64,000 nucleotides of DNA from CAVUNY01 sp963768585 (GCA_963768585.1 CAVYIF010000010.1:62001-126000), one strand, 5' to 3'. Counted from the first letter of the stretch, positions 23,863 through 32,755 are shown. Notes: generated by a model not told the origin, from the sequence alone. Program-made: numbers and translations.

Positions 23863-25707
23863 CTAAACCGGCTCAAGTTCATTCCCAATTGCAACATACT
23901 GCGAATCGGGGATCCCATAATCATAAGGTTCGCCCACCACGGTTAAGCCATGCTCATAATTGTGAGCCGGCGCTGGCGATGGGACCTGCCATTCCGGGGA
24001 ACGCGATTCCCACACATTGCCGGTGGCGACCTCACCATTGCGAACACTTTTATACAGATTGATAAAAAAGATCAGCACCGAAATGGCAATTAAGAAACCG
24101 GCAATCGTGATCAGTATATTGGGCAGTTGGAAACCAAGAGTTGGGTCATAATCCGCAATCCGGCGGCGCATGCCCAGCAGCCCAATGCGCATCTGCCCCA
24201 AAGTCATCAAGAAAAAGGCCGGGGTCATCATCCAGAAGTGGATTTTGCCCAGGGTTTCATTCATCCGGCGACCGGTGATTTTCGGGAACCAAAAATAAAT
24301 CGACGCAAACATGGGGAAGATGTAGCCGCCAAACATGGTGTCATGGAAGTGCCCCACGATAAAGTAAGTGTCCGTCAGATGCAAATCAGTCGACACCGTA
24401 CCTGCCGGGGGACCACTCAACCCGCCCATCAAAAACACGACAATGCCACCTAAAACAAACAGCATGGGCGTTGGAAAACGGATTTTACCCTGCCAGAGTG
24501 TAGCCACCCAACTGAAGAACTTGACACCGGTTGGGACGGCAACCAGCAAAGTGCTGTACATGAACGGCACCCGCAGGTATTGTTCTATTCCGGCGGCGAA
24601 CATGTGGTGACCCCAAACCAGGAAACCGGTCAGTGCAATCGCCATGGATGACATCGCAATCCAGCGGTAGCCGAACAATGGTTTGCGCACAAACACCGGC
24701 AGCAGCTCGCTGATCACGCCCAGACCAGGCAAAATGAAGATGTATACAGCCGGATGCGAGTAGAACCAGAAGAGATGCTGAAAGAGGATCGGGTTCCCGC
24801 CGTTCGCCGGGTCAAAGAACGGCATCCCTAACAACCGTTCAAACAGGACCAGTTGGAAGGAAAGGCCGATCAACTGGGTGGCAGTCATGGCCATGATCGA
24901 AGTCGCCAGCACTGCCCAGACCAGGATCGGCATCTTGAACAGGGTCATACCTTTTGCGCGTTCGCGGATGATGGTCGCGACCAGGTTGAGCGCACCTAAA
25001 ATGGACGACCAACCCGCGAAAAAGACACCCAGGAAAAACATTTGAACGCCCATGGGGCCGCGCACAGAATTCGGTGGGTATCCGGTCCAACCGGTTTCGA
25101 ACCCGCCCAGCGGCATCGCCATTATCAAAAGCACTGCTGCCGGAACCGCCAACCAGTAAGCGAAGGCATTCAAACGCGGGAAAGCCATATCTTTCGCGCC
25201 GATTTGCAGCGGAACCACATAATTACCGATAGCTGCAATCCCCAGCAAAATGGAGATAATCAACACCATACCGTGCATCCCAATCAAGGTGTTAAACTGA
25301 AGGTAGTTCAAGAATTGGAGTCCGGTTTGCAGCAATTCCGTGCGGAAAATCAGGGCGAATGAACCACCCATCGCCAGTAAAACCAGCGAGGTAAACCCGT
25401 ATTGGACCCCGATCACTTTGTGATCATAGCTCACATTGAAAAACCGACGCCAGTTGGGTTCATCTTCGATTTCATGCGGCTCAACCACAGTTTTACCCTG
25501 CACCTGATGCCACCAATCGCGGAAGGCACCAGCGCCCCACATGAAGGAAAGCGCGCCAAAAATCCCGCCAACCACCCAGGCCGGTTCAGTTTTGTGCACC
25601 ATTCCCTGAATCGCCTGAATCAGAGACACCAGGCCGTAACCTACCGCAGTACCTGCCACCTGGAACAGCAGGCCTCTAATTAATCCCATTGAGAAAAACT
25701 TTTTCAT
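23863..25707 (-). CDS. ctaD: Cytochrome c oxidase subunit I
   Basis: Catalytic subunit that reduces O2 at the haem a3-CuB site and pumps protons. The 614-residue protein has the hallmark WFYSHPAVYIFILPGLGVIS with the His-Tyr pair, HHMFAAGI for the CuB histidines, and HLTDTYFIVGHFHDTMFGGY for the haem ligands. There are about 14 hydrophobic segments. The length and the C-terminal tail are usual for the caa3 (A-type) class. It directly follows subunit II (11 bp). Confidence 0.96.
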   Translation of the reverse strand: MKKFFSMGLIRGLLFQVAGTAVGYGLVSLIQAIQGMVHKTEPAWVVGGIFGALSFMWGAGAFRDWWHQVQGKTVVEPHEIEDEPNWRRFFNVSYDHKVIGVQYGFTSLVLLAMGGSFALIFRTELLQTGLQFLNYLQFNTLIGMHGMVLIISILLGIAAIGNYVVPLQIGAKDMAFPRLNAFAYWLAVPAAVLLIMAMPLGGFETGWTGYPPNSVRGPMGVQMFFLGVFFAGWSSILGALNLVATIIRERAKGMTLFKMPILVWAVLATSIMAMTATQLIGLSFQLVLFERLLGMPFFDPANGGNPILFQHLFWFYSHPAVYIFILPGLGVISELLPVFVRKPLFGYRWIAMSSMAIALTGFLVWGHHMFAAGIEQYLRVPFMYSTLLVAVPTGVKFFSWVATLWQGKIRFPTPMLFVLGGIVVFLMGGLSGPPAGTVSTDLHLTDTYFIVGHFHDTMFGGYIFPMFASIYFWFPKITGRRMNETLGKIHFWMMTPAFFLMTLGQMRIGLLGMRRRIADYDPTLGFQLPNILITIAGFLIAISVLIFFINLYKSVRNGEVATGNVWESRSPEWQVPSPAPAHNYEHGLTVVGEPYDYGIPDSQYVAIGNELEPV

Positions 25708-25718
25708 TGTTTCTCTCC

Positions 25719-27137
25719 TTATTTCAAAGTTTCGATGTACGCAATCAGATCGGAGATCTGTTGGTCGGTAAGTGTATCTTTATAAGTTGGAGGCATAATA
25801 TTTTGAAATCCTTTGACGATTTTTGCGGACGGATTGACGATTGATTCATGCAAATACGCTTCATCTGCGGTAACGGTTGTGCCATCAGCCAGCTCAACCT
25901 GGTGGCCAAAAACGCCCTTCCAGGTTGGACCAATACCCGCCTTTCCATCCGTGGAATGACAGGCTTTGCACTGGATTTCGTAAGTTTTCTGCCCACGCGC
26001 GGCTGGATCTTGAACGGTGGAAGCCATTTCCTGGGCGACCCAGTTATCGAAATCCTGCTGGCTCTGCACGATCACCGGCCGTACCATGGCGGCATGCGCG
26101 CCGCCGCATAACTCAGCACAGCGCACCTTATAATTACCGATCAGGGTGGGGGTAATGCGCAGATCCTTAACCAGGTTCGCCCCGGGCAGCACATCTTGCT
26201 TTACCCGAAATTCGGGCACCCAGAAAGAATGGATCACATCTCGAGAGGTCATTTGCAGTAAAACTTGTTTATTAACCGGTAGATACAGGGTGTCGGTTGT
26301 GATCCCATAATCGGGATAATCAAACTGCCAGTTCCACTGAAAGGCGGTCACTTTGACAATCATTGCCTGTGGATCCTCCACGGAGATCGCAGCCAGGTTC
26401 TGGCTTCCGATATAGGAAACCGTGATCACAGTCATTAAGGGGATCACCGTCCAGAATACTTCTAAGCGGCTGTTCCCTTTAAAAAATTGACCAAACCCTT
26501 CATCGCCCGATTTTCCCCGGAAAACAACGAAGCTGTACAACATGGCAACCACGATCAACGAAAACAGAAATGAAATCAACGCCCAGTGAAGGTTAAATAA
26601 CTGGTCAATCAATACGGCTTGTGAGGCAGCTTCAACTGGAAGCAAACCCGCGTTCGTTAAAAACAGGTAAACCAGCACGGTTGTGATGGCAACCAGCACG
26701 CCCACGATCACGAAATGTCTCATAGAACCTGTGCTCCTCTCTTTTTGAGGTGGGGATTTGATTGGGGTGGCAGATACCGGGTCGAGATTCAACCAATCTT
26801 CTGCCTGGGCCGGGGTCAATGTTTTCCGGTCATACACGACGACGGCCCCACTGGCCTGGAGCGAGACCAGCATCACTTGCATGGGCTGGTCCGTCGCTAC
26901 AAATTGGCTCAAAAATTCAGCGCGGTCGATTGTGCGATCGTCGTAATCGACGACAACCAGGTCCGGTGTCCAGGACTGCATAATTTCCAGGGTTTCGACC
27001 ATGCTGCCTGCCATGCGAATTTCAGGCAGCGCGCCAGTTACCCGCTGCCGCAGCATATTTTCTAACCCTTTTCCGAACAGTGGATTCGCCGAAGCGATTA
27101 AGACTTTTCGCGCTGTTCGTTTTTCTTGTTGCGCCAT
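25719..27137 (-). CDS. ctaC: Cytochrome c oxidase subunit II with N-terminal pseudo-receiver domain and C-terminal cytochrome c
   Basis: Residues 139 to about 370 are subunit II: two membrane helices, DVIHSFWVPEF and the CuA site CAELCGGAHAAM. Residues about 385-472 are a class I cytochrome c (CKACHS, haem Met in NIMPPTY), making this a caa3 oxidase. Residues 1-118 look like a response-regulator receiver: KVLIASANPLFGKGLENML, TPDLVVVDYDD (Asp64 at the phosphorylation position), VMLVSL and YDRKTL, but the acidic pair after the first strand is lost. GGAG and AGG occur before an internal ATG at 26723, which would give ordinary subunit II alone. GGAGTG precedes the ATG at 27137. First gene of the eight-gene operon. 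Confidence 0.9.
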   Translation of the reverse strand: MAQQEKRTARKVLIASANPLFGKGLENMLRQRVTGALPEIRMAGSMVETLEIMQSWTPDLVVVDYDDRTIDRAEFLSQFVATDQPMQVMLVSLQASGAVVVYDRKTLTPAQAEDWLNLDPVSATPIKSPPQKERSTGSMRHFVIVGVLVAITTVLVYLFLTNAGLLPVEAASQAVLIDQLFNLHWALISFLFSLIVVAMLYSFVVFRGKSGDEGFGQFFKGNSRLEVFWTVIPLMTVITVSYIGSQNLAAISVEDPQAMIVKVTAFQWNWQFDYPDYGITTDTLYLPVNKQVLLQMTSRDVIHSFWVPEFRVKQDVLPGANLVKDLRITPTLIGNYKVRCAELCGGAHAAMVRPVIVQSQQDFDNWVAQEMASTVQDPAARGQKTYEIQCKACHSTDGKAGIGPTWKGVFGHQVELADGTTVTADEAYLHESIVNPSAKIVKGFQNIMPPTYKDTLTDQQISDLIAYIETLK

Positions 27138-27244
27138 TTTTTCACTCCACTACAGGTTTTTCCGCTGATTTTTTCCTTAAATACTTTATCAAAATAGAAT
27201 ATATTTCTCATCCCTCTTTGGCGGAAATATGGGTTAATTTAAAT

Positions 27245-27280
27245 AAACAGAAGGGTGATTTGGCTATCACCCTTCTGTTT
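27245..27280 (-). terminator. Terminator after the two-component system
   Basis: Perfect 15-bp stem AAACAGAAGGGTGAT / ATCACCCTTCTGTTT with a 6-nt loop; on the minus strand TTTATTTAAATT follows. It separates the regulator genes from the oxidase operon 107 bp further on. Confidence 0.8.
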
Positions 27281-27338
27281 ACCGGCTTTTCCGTAAACCG
27301 ATTTATGTTAAATTCAGCAGATCAATAAGGATCCCAGG

Positions 27339-27992
27339 TTATTCTTTTTTTGAAATTAAACCTAATTGAATGGCCTTACTCACCGCTTCAGTCCTGTTCG
27401 AGGCATCCAATTTATCAAGAATGTGCCGGATATGAGTCTTAACCGTATTCTCGGAGATAAACAGATTAGATGCAATCTGAAGAGTCGTTTGGCCTTCAAC
27501 CAGACAGCCCATGACCTCTAACTCACGATCGCTTAATAAGCCATCATTATCTGGCAGTCCCCGGCGCGATGCAGCTTTGAGAATGGTAGCGGTTACCTCG
27601 GGAGATAATACCCCTTGCCCCTGGGCAATTCGTAAAATGTTTCGCCGTAAATCTTCCGGTTCAGTGTTTTTCAGTAAGTACCCGTCTGCGCCGGCCTGTA
27701 TCGCGCCCAAAAGATCATCATCTTCTTGAGAAATGGTCAACATCAGGATGCGCGCATTAAATCTTTTACTGCGCAGCGCCTGCACGACCTGAATTCCATC
27801 CATGCGGGGCATATTGACATCCATCAAAATAACATCCGGCTTTACCTTTTGGATCATGTCCAATGCCTGCAACCCGTCCTCGGCTTCTCCCACAACTTCG
27901 AATTCATACATTTCTTTTAACAGACCAACCAGTCCACGCCTGAATAAAGCATGATCATCCACAACGACTAACCGAATGCGGGCTGATTTCAT
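27339..27992 (-). CDS. NarL/FixJ-type response regulator
   Basis: A 217-residue transcription regulator: receiver domain with VVVDDHALFRRGL, phospho-acceptor Asp58 in VILMDVNMPRMDG, Thr in MLTIS and Lys in YLLKNTEP, then a LuxR-type helix-turn-helix (LSDRELEVMGCLVEGQTTLQ followed by NTVKTHIRHILDKL). It overlaps the histidine kinase gene by 4 bases, so the two form a pair. The oxidase operon lies directly downstream; a link is inferred from position only. Confidence 0.92.
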   Translation of the reverse strand: MKSARIRLVVVDDHALFRRGLVGLLKEMYEFEVVGEAEDGLQALDMIQKVKPDVILMDVNMPRMDGIQVVQALRSKRFNARILMLTISQEDDDLLGAIQAGADGYLLKNTEPEDLRRNILRIAQGQGVLSPEVTATILKAASRRGLPDNDGLLSDRELEVMGCLVEGQTTLQIASNLFISENTVKTHIRHILDKLDASNRTEAVSKAIQLGLISKKE

Positions 27993-29788
27993 TGAAGCAC
28001 CTCCCAGGATTTGGATGGCAAGCGCACGTAAACGACCGTTCCTGCACCTGGCCGGCTGGCAATTTGGAAATCAGCCCCAATTAATTCTGCCCGTTCGCGC
28101 ATTCCTCGCAAGCCATATTGCGACAAACCGGGAAGATCATCGGATAGAAACCCCTGCCCATCATCGCCTACTTCCAAAACCAAATCCCCTTTCCATTCTT
28201 TTAATACGATCCAGGCTTGTTTAGCTTGCGCGTGTTTGCGGATATTACTAAACACTTCCTGAACAATACGAATCAGTTGCGCCTGTACTTCAGTGGGAAT
28301 TTCCGCCGAAACATCACCGAATGATTGCCGAACCGGTATCCCGCTGAGGTTTTCAAATTCGCTTGCGGTTTGTTCCAACCAGTGGCTGATCCCCTGTTGA
28401 GGGGTTAAACGCAAATTATCGATGGCCTGCCTGGCATCCAGATAAGCATCTGCCAGCGCCGAATAATTTTGATTTAACAGGTTTCTAAGTGCAGGCAGGT
28501 CGTTTTGGGTTAATGCCCGCTGCATCTGAGCAGTTTGCAGCTTGAGGTAGGCCAGAGTCTGGGCAAGACCGTCATGAATCTCGCGTGCAAGCCGGTTACG
28601 TTCTTGAATCACGATGGCAAACTCCAGCGATTCGCGTATGCGTTCGCTTTCGATTACCAGAGCCGCCTGTGTGGCGATGGTCTGTAGTACATTGAGTTGA
28701 TGGGCGACGATTTCGTGAACATGGTTGGCAAAAAGCATGATTGCCCCAATGACCTGTCCATCCGGTAAAATTAATGGCGCGCCAATCAAATCTTTTTCGC
28801 CTTGATCACTCTTTAATACCCGCTTTTCTTGCAGCACCTGAGCATAAAAAGAAAGCACTTCTTCCTGCCCCGTCCATTCACTGCTGCCGCGAATGGTTTC
28901 AACTTCAGGAAAGTGCTCCCCACCGGACCGCGTTTGAAGCCAGGCCCCATCCATATCAAACGATTTGAGTAAATTATCCAGCAATTCACCTAAAGTAGAG
29001 GAAAGCCCCAATCGATTGGCCCTGGCTAATTGGATCTGGCGGAGAGTCGCTAATTCTTGACCGCGCAGGCGCACCACCTGCAGGGCATTCCCCATTTCGG
29101 TCAATAAACCTTCCAAAAATACGCGCGTGTCCGTATTTAATTCATGGTGAGGTCCAAAATAGACGTTTAACAATCCATAGGTTCGCGAGCCGCTCTGCAG
29201 GGGCAGGCAGTACACGCTGAAGGCATCCGCAAAAGGCCCTTGCAGCAAAGGGCAAACCTGGCCGGCATCGGCGTAAAAATCCTGACATTTGCCACACGTC
29301 TGCCGCACCAGGTTGCTGGCAAGATGTTCGGCCCAGGCAATTAGAATGGGCTGCGGTAAGTTGCCGTGTACCAAGGCGGAGAGGGGTTCGCCCATTTCAT
29401 CCAACGGTACAAACGAGCTGGCCAGCGCGCCAGTCAAACGCGTGACGACATCCAATGCCTTATCCAACAGGGTTTTTTCATCTTCTGCCTCGACCAGCTG
29501 CCGGTTGAGATAGATAACGCTATCCAACCTTCTTTGCGCCTCTTCAGAGCGAGATTCTTGTTCATTCAAACGGGCTTCGAGGTGCTGCTGACCCCGGACT
29601 AAAATCATTAATTCTCCCGCCAGCCAGGCAGCCAGGATGCTGATCACAAGGGCGCTGATCCAAAATGCCGCATGGATCGACTGCCATCCAGACAATATTT
29701 CAGCCGTAATCCATGCAATCAGCGCAAATACGAATGTGATTCCTCGAATCCAACGAATGGAAAGCTGTTTAAACCAGGTTGTTTGCAC
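27989..29788 (-). CDS. Sensor histidine kinase (HisKA_3 type) with two membrane helices and GAF-like domains
   Basis: The 599-residue protein has two N-terminal helices (about 13-32 and 40-62) joined by a short loop, then two GAF-like domains (about 100-240 and 255-385), and a NarX/NreB-type kinase core: ERNRLAREIHDGLAQTL with His405, and GDDGQGF / GLRGMRERAELIG in the ATPase domain. The first GAF region carries a cysteine group QTCGKCQDF with Cys165, 168 and 179, hinting at a metal, Fe-S or redox-sensitive site. A GTG start with TAAAAT 6 nt upstream and no ribosome site suggests a leaderless message. Confidence 0.88.
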   Translation of the reverse strand: MQTTWFKQLSIRWIRGITFVFALIAWITAEILSGWQSIHAAFWISALVISILAAWLAGELMILVRGQQHLEARLNEQESRSEEAQRRLDSVIYLNRQLVEAEDEKTLLDKALDVVTRLTGALASSFVPLDEMGEPLSALVHGNLPQPILIAWAEHLASNLVRQTCGKCQDFYADAGQVCPLLQGPFADAFSVYCLPLQSGSRTYGLLNVYFGPHHELNTDTRVFLEGLLTEMGNALQVVRLRGQELATLRQIQLARANRLGLSSTLGELLDNLLKSFDMDGAWLQTRSGGEHFPEVETIRGSSEWTGQEEVLSFYAQVLQEKRVLKSDQGEKDLIGAPLILPDGQVIGAIMLFANHVHEIVAHQLNVLQTIATQAALVIESERIRESLEFAIVIQERNRLAREIHDGLAQTLAYLKLQTAQMQRALTQNDLPALRNLLNQNYSALADAYLDARQAIDNLRLTPQQGISHWLEQTASEFENLSGIPVRQSFGDVSAEIPTEVQAQLIRIVQEVFSNIRKHAQAKQAWIVLKEWKGDLVLEVGDDGQGFLSDDLPGLSQYGLRGMRERAELIGADFQIASRPGAGTVVYVRLPSKSWEVLQ

Positions 29789-29794
29789 GAATAG

Positions 29795-29824
29795 ATTTTA
29801 CTCTAAAAGGACAATCGATAGCAA
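29795..29824 (-). promoter_or_regulatory. Promoter of the two-component operon, leaderless type
   Basis: On the minus strand TTGCTA (29824-29819), 18-bp spacer, TAAAAT (29800-29795), then 6 nt to the GTG at 29788. Confidence 0.5.
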
Positions 29825-29903
29825 CTTTGGCGTTGCTGTAATCCAAAGCGATCCATCTGCTGATTGTGTCAGTAATATCCCGCGTTGCTACCCGCCCCAT
29901 GTA

Positions 29904-30548
29904 TTATGGTGAAGGATCAAAAAACGGATGGCCTACGCCATCCCGGATGAGCTGAAAAGTCATCGGTACGCGCCGGTCGTGCCCAATATGCATAACGGGC
30001 AGGCGGTCTTCCGCAAAGAATCCCACATCCAGCGTCTCAGATAACGAGGAAAGGGAATTTTCCAGGCCGGTATGCAACTGCGGATCACCATCAGCCCGGA
30101 TCAAAAACTGCGCGATGCACAACTGCATCCGCGAGCGCGCCGGCCAGAAGTGGGAATCATATAAAGCCAGAAGCCGGGTCGCCTTTCCGTGAAGGCCGGC
30201 TTCTTCCCAAAGTTCTCGTTCCGCTCCTTGTGCCGGTGATTCCCCGACCTCCAGCAGGCCCCCCGGCATGGCCCATGTCCGGTCATCGCTGCGTTGAATC
30301 AGCAATATTTTTTCTTCGCGCAGGACGACAGCTTCAACACATAACACCGGACTAAAGTGCGCCAAATTTTCAGTATACTGAGCGTAAATATCCTCAGATG
30401 TGCTGTGCTCGAGCACAGCTAGCAAACGGGCGCTGGCTTTGAGCAAATGTTCATAGCGTTCTTTGTCATAGCCATTCTCCGTCCACCGCAGCCCGGCATT
30501 GGCAATCGCCCGCAGTTGATCTGCAATTTGATAGATTTCTTCCTTCAC
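29904..30548 (-). CDS. Nudix hydrolase with N-terminal helical extension
   Basis: A 214-residue protein. Residues 1-65 form the helical extension (DQLRAIANAGLRWTENGYDKE) seen in a group of ADP-ribose and nucleotide-sugar Nudix enzymes. The Nudix box GGLLEVGESPAQGAERELWE, completed by EAGL, matches the GX5EX7REUXEEXGU pattern. It probably splits a nucleoside diphosphate linked to another group; the substrate is not clear. AAGGAT precedes the GTG start. Confidence 0.85.
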   Translation of the reverse strand: MKEEIYQIADQLRAIANAGLRWTENGYDKERYEHLLKASARLLAVLEHSTSEDIYAQYTENLAHFSPVLCVEAVVLREEKILLIQRSDDRTWAMPGGLLEVGESPAQGAERELWEEAGLHGKATRLLALYDSHFWPARSRMQLCIAQFLIRADGDPQLHTGLENSLSSLSETLDVGFFAEDRLPVMHIGHDRRVPMTFQLIRDGVGHPFFDPSP

Positions 30549-30606
30549 GCAAGGATCCTTTCAAGTGTCCCCAACATTTAGCCAGGCCAAAAAATTTTTA
30601 AAAAAT

Positions 30607-30630
30607 AACCCCGATTGATCAATCGGGGTT
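30607..30630 (-). terminator. Terminator after the cytochrome c gene
   Basis: A 24-bp perfect palindrome AACCCCGATTGA/TCAATCGGGGTT. On the minus strand it is followed by ATTTTTTAAAAATTTTTT, a good U-tract. Confidence 0.85.
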
Positions 30631-30685
30631 CATCTACTATGGCTGCATATCCCTTTCAGGAAATGCAGCCTGTTGATGCGAATTT

Positions 30686-31117
30686 CTATTTGGCAAACGT
30701 TCTGATATATGAGATAACCTGCCAGATTTGCTCCTCAGTCATTGTATCTTTATGAGCTGGCATAGCGGAATTGAATGGAGCCATGCCACCGCCGACGGAA
30801 ATCCGCCAGAACATATAGGCATCGCTGGCCTCTTTGGCTGTGAGGTCCAAATTTGCGGGTTTGGGTGTCAAGGATGCCGCTGCCGGGCCATTACCTGCCC
30901 CGGTTGGACCATGGCATGATTCGCATAACGAGGTAAATTCCGCTTTACCAGCGGCAATCGCATCCGCATTTCCTGCCAATGGATTCGTCTTATTCGCGTA
31001 TTCTGGGGGTGGCGTTTCGCGTTGTATAGCTGTTGGCGTAGCAGCCCCACCGCAGGCAGACAATACGATCGCACCCAGAATGAGAATCGCCACCAAGGCA
31101 AACAAGGATTTCTTCAT
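30686..31117 (-). CDS. Lipoprotein cytochrome c, class I
   Basis: A 143-residue lipoprotein: signal peptide with lipobox LSAC (Cys22), a short linker, then a single-haem cytochrome c with CESCHG and a haem Met near the end (GGMAPFNSAMPAHKDTMTEEQ), and IWQVISYIRTF as the final helix. It is likely an outer-face electron carrier to the caa3 oxidase. GGAGG precedes the ATG. It diverges from the Rrf2 regulator gene across a long regulatory region. Confidence 0.9.
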   Translation of the reverse strand: MKKSLFALVAILILGAIVLSACGGAATPTAIQRETPPPEYANKTNPLAGNADAIAAGKAEFTSLCESCHGPTGAGNGPAAASLTPKPANLDLTAKEASDAYMFWRISVGGGMAPFNSAMPAHKDTMTEEQIWQVISYIRTFAK

Positions 31118-31159
31118 TTTTCCTCCAAAATAATTGTAGTGAATATGTTCACAAAAAAA

Positions 31160-31188
31160 ATTATAGTACAGTTTACCCTTTCACTCAA
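31160..31188 (-). promoter_or_regulatory. Cytochrome c promoter with flanking palindrome
   Basis: On the minus strand TTGAGT (31188-31183), 17-bp spacer, TATAAT (31165-31160). Just downstream lies an imperfect palindrome GTGAATATGTTCAC (31139-31152, one mismatch), and the upstream edge overlaps the 13-bp repeat AAGTGCATGTCTA (31187-31199). Confidence 0.65.
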
Positions 31189-31300
31189 GTGCATGTCTAG
31201 GGCAATCGCACTATGGATATTTGTTCTAAAGCATCCATCGTCGAGGGTAATTTTGTCATTTGTTTGAACATTTGCTGCGATTACCCTAAGTGCATGTCTA
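31187..31300. repeat. Paired direct and inverted repeats upstream of the cytochrome c gene
   Basis: AAGTGCATGTCTA occurs at 31187-31199 and 31288-31300 in direct orientation. Beside them TAGGGCAATCGCA (31198-31210) and TGCGATTACCCTA (31276-31288) form an inverted repeat with one mismatch. Two compound sites about 90 bp apart could bind a regulator and loop the DNA. Confidence 0.55.
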
Positions 31301-31395
31301 ATATTTATCCAAAAAATCAATAATGAGATGTTTAGTCACAAAGGATATGATAAATGTCACTATTTTTATAAACCTAAATTTAGTATTTTATATAT

Positions 31396-31440
31396 CAGAT
31401 TTGATTGTAATTCAGGACTCAGACAGATAATATCTGATTT
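31396..31440. promoter_or_regulatory. Candidate Rrf2 operator region
   Basis: ATATCAGATTTGATTG (about 31392-31407) and ATATCTGATTTGATCG (31430-31445) are near-identical repeats. The second is part of a perfect 13-bp palindrome CAGATAATATCTG (31424-31436) that covers the likely -10 of the Rrf2 gene, while the first overlaps TTGATT, a likely -35. This suits autorepression. The rest of 31301-31513 is AT-rich without a gene. Confidence 0.5.
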
Positions 31441-31513
31441 GATCGGGTGATGATCCCCCGTAGACCCGGCTGAAAATTCAATCAAAAATTCTTACAAACC
31501 TTAGAGGTGAAAA

Positions 31514-31984
31514 ATGTTTCGAATCAGCCGCCGTCTCGATTATGGATTACAGCTCATGATTGCCCTGGCCAATGAGGCCGAGGGTAAGCCTCAGTCCACA
31601 GCCTCCCTCGCGGAAAAACTGCAAATTCCACTTCCCTTCCTGCACCAGATCGGCCATATGTTAATGCAGTCCGGTTTGATCAAAGCATCTCCTGGCCCGC
31701 ATGGTGGTATCCGCCTGAACCGCCAGGCAGATACGATTACAGCCCTGCAAATTGTCGAGGTTCTGGAAGGTCCGATTGCTCTCCAGCCTTGTCCAGAATG
31801 CAACGAGCAGTGCGAACGTTTTACTGTGTGCTCGTCCCAATTTGCCTGGAATGAACTGGAGCAAGTAGTGGTCAACTACCTGAGTGGTGTCCGCCTGGAC
31901 ATGCTTGCACAGACCGCACAAACCTTGCCGATCTTCGCGATGCAAATGCTACCTTCAAAATCTGAAGCATTACAGGTGTCCTGA
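31514..31984 (+). CDS. Rrf2 family transcription regulator with four-cysteine motif
   Basis: A 156-residue Rrf2 protein with the N-terminal winged helix (DYGLQLMIALA, ASLAEKLQIPLPFLHQIGHM, GPHGGIRL) and a cysteine cluster Cys93, Cys96, Cys100, Cys106 (QPCPECNEQCERFTVC), a likely Fe-S binding site as in IscR, NsrR or RirA types. It would sense iron, oxygen or NO. AGAGGTGA precedes the ATG. It is divergent from cytochrome c. Its own upstream region has palindromic repeats, and part of that sequence recurs before sdhC. Confidence 0.9.
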   Translation: MFRISRRLDYGLQLMIALANEAEGKPQSTASLAEKLQIPLPFLHQIGHMLMQSGLIKASPGPHGGIRLNRQADTITALQIVEVLEGPIALQPCPECNEQCERFTVCSSQFAWNELEQVVVNYLSGVRLDMLAQTAQTLPIFAMQMLPSKSEALQVS

Positions 31985-32017
31985 CCCGGGTCAATCTGGA
32001 AAGTGTTTCAACAATAT

Positions 32018-32053
32018 AAAGAGGATATCCGTAACGCTGGATATCCTCTTTTG
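32018..32053 (+). terminator. Terminator after the Rrf2 gene
   Basis: 13-bp stem AAAGAGGATATCC / GGATATCCTCTTT with an 8-nt loop, followed by TTTTGGGTTT. Confidence 0.85.
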
Positions 32054-32089
32054 GGTTTAAGCTCAAGTCTGGGCCTGCGCACCAGGTGT

Positions 32090-32560
32090 TTAACCGATTT
32101 CCTGTCTTAATGCTCCCATGACTTCGACACTGTGGCCATTCGGTTTTACTCCTTCAAACACTTTAAGAATTTTTCCGTCCGGCCCAATCAAGAAGGTTGT
32201 CCGCATCACTCCGTAATATTCTTTTCCCATAAATTTTTTCAATCCCCACACATCGTACAATTCGCACACCTTGTGTTCGATATCTGCCAGCAATACGAAA
32301 GGCAAATTATATTTCTTCTTAAATTTCATATGTGACTTGGGATCGTCGGGGCTGACTCCCAAAATAACGACTCCTGCATCGGTATAAGCAGCGTAATCAT
32401 CTCGAAATGCGCAGGCTTCGGTAGTGCAGCCCGGGGTATCATCCTTGGGATAAAAATATAAAACTACTGGTTTGCCGCGGTAATCTGACAGATGGTGTAC
32501 GGTTTCATTTTCATCTTGCAGGCTGAAATCCGGGGCAGGTATATTGGCTGAGATAGGCAT
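32090..32560 (-). CDS. bcp: Thiol peroxidase of the Bcp/PrxQ family
   Basis: A 156-residue peroxiredoxin that reduces peroxides. The start MPISANIPAPDFSLQD is chosen because GGAGG lies just upstream; a longer frame to 32608 lacks a site. The peroxidatic cysteine is in YPKDDTPGCTTEACAFRD, with the resolving Cys five residues on, as in the atypical 2-Cys BCP class. Later VILGVSPDDPKSHMKFKKKY is typical. It is monocistronic and convergent with the Rrf2 gene. Confidence 0.92.
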   Translation of the reverse strand: MPISANIPAPDFSLQDENETVHHLSDYRGKPVVLYFYPKDDTPGCTTEACAFRDDYAAYTDAGVVILGVSPDDPKSHMKFKKKYNLPFVLLADIEHKVCELYDVWGLKKFMGKEYYGVMRTTFLIGPDGKILKVFEGVKPNGHSVEVMGALRQEIG

Positions 32561-32755
32561 ATTTTCCTCCAAACATGGTGAGAAATTTATGATAAGTATC
32601 AATGGCACGGTTTTTACAAAAGAACCAGGCCGCTAAATTTTTAATATCATACACCTCGAAGCGTGGAGGTTCAAGTCACAATAGATCATTATCAGAAACG
32701 TTAATCAAAAGCTAATCCATTTTCCGGGAAATTTCGGGGGTGACAATCATCGATC

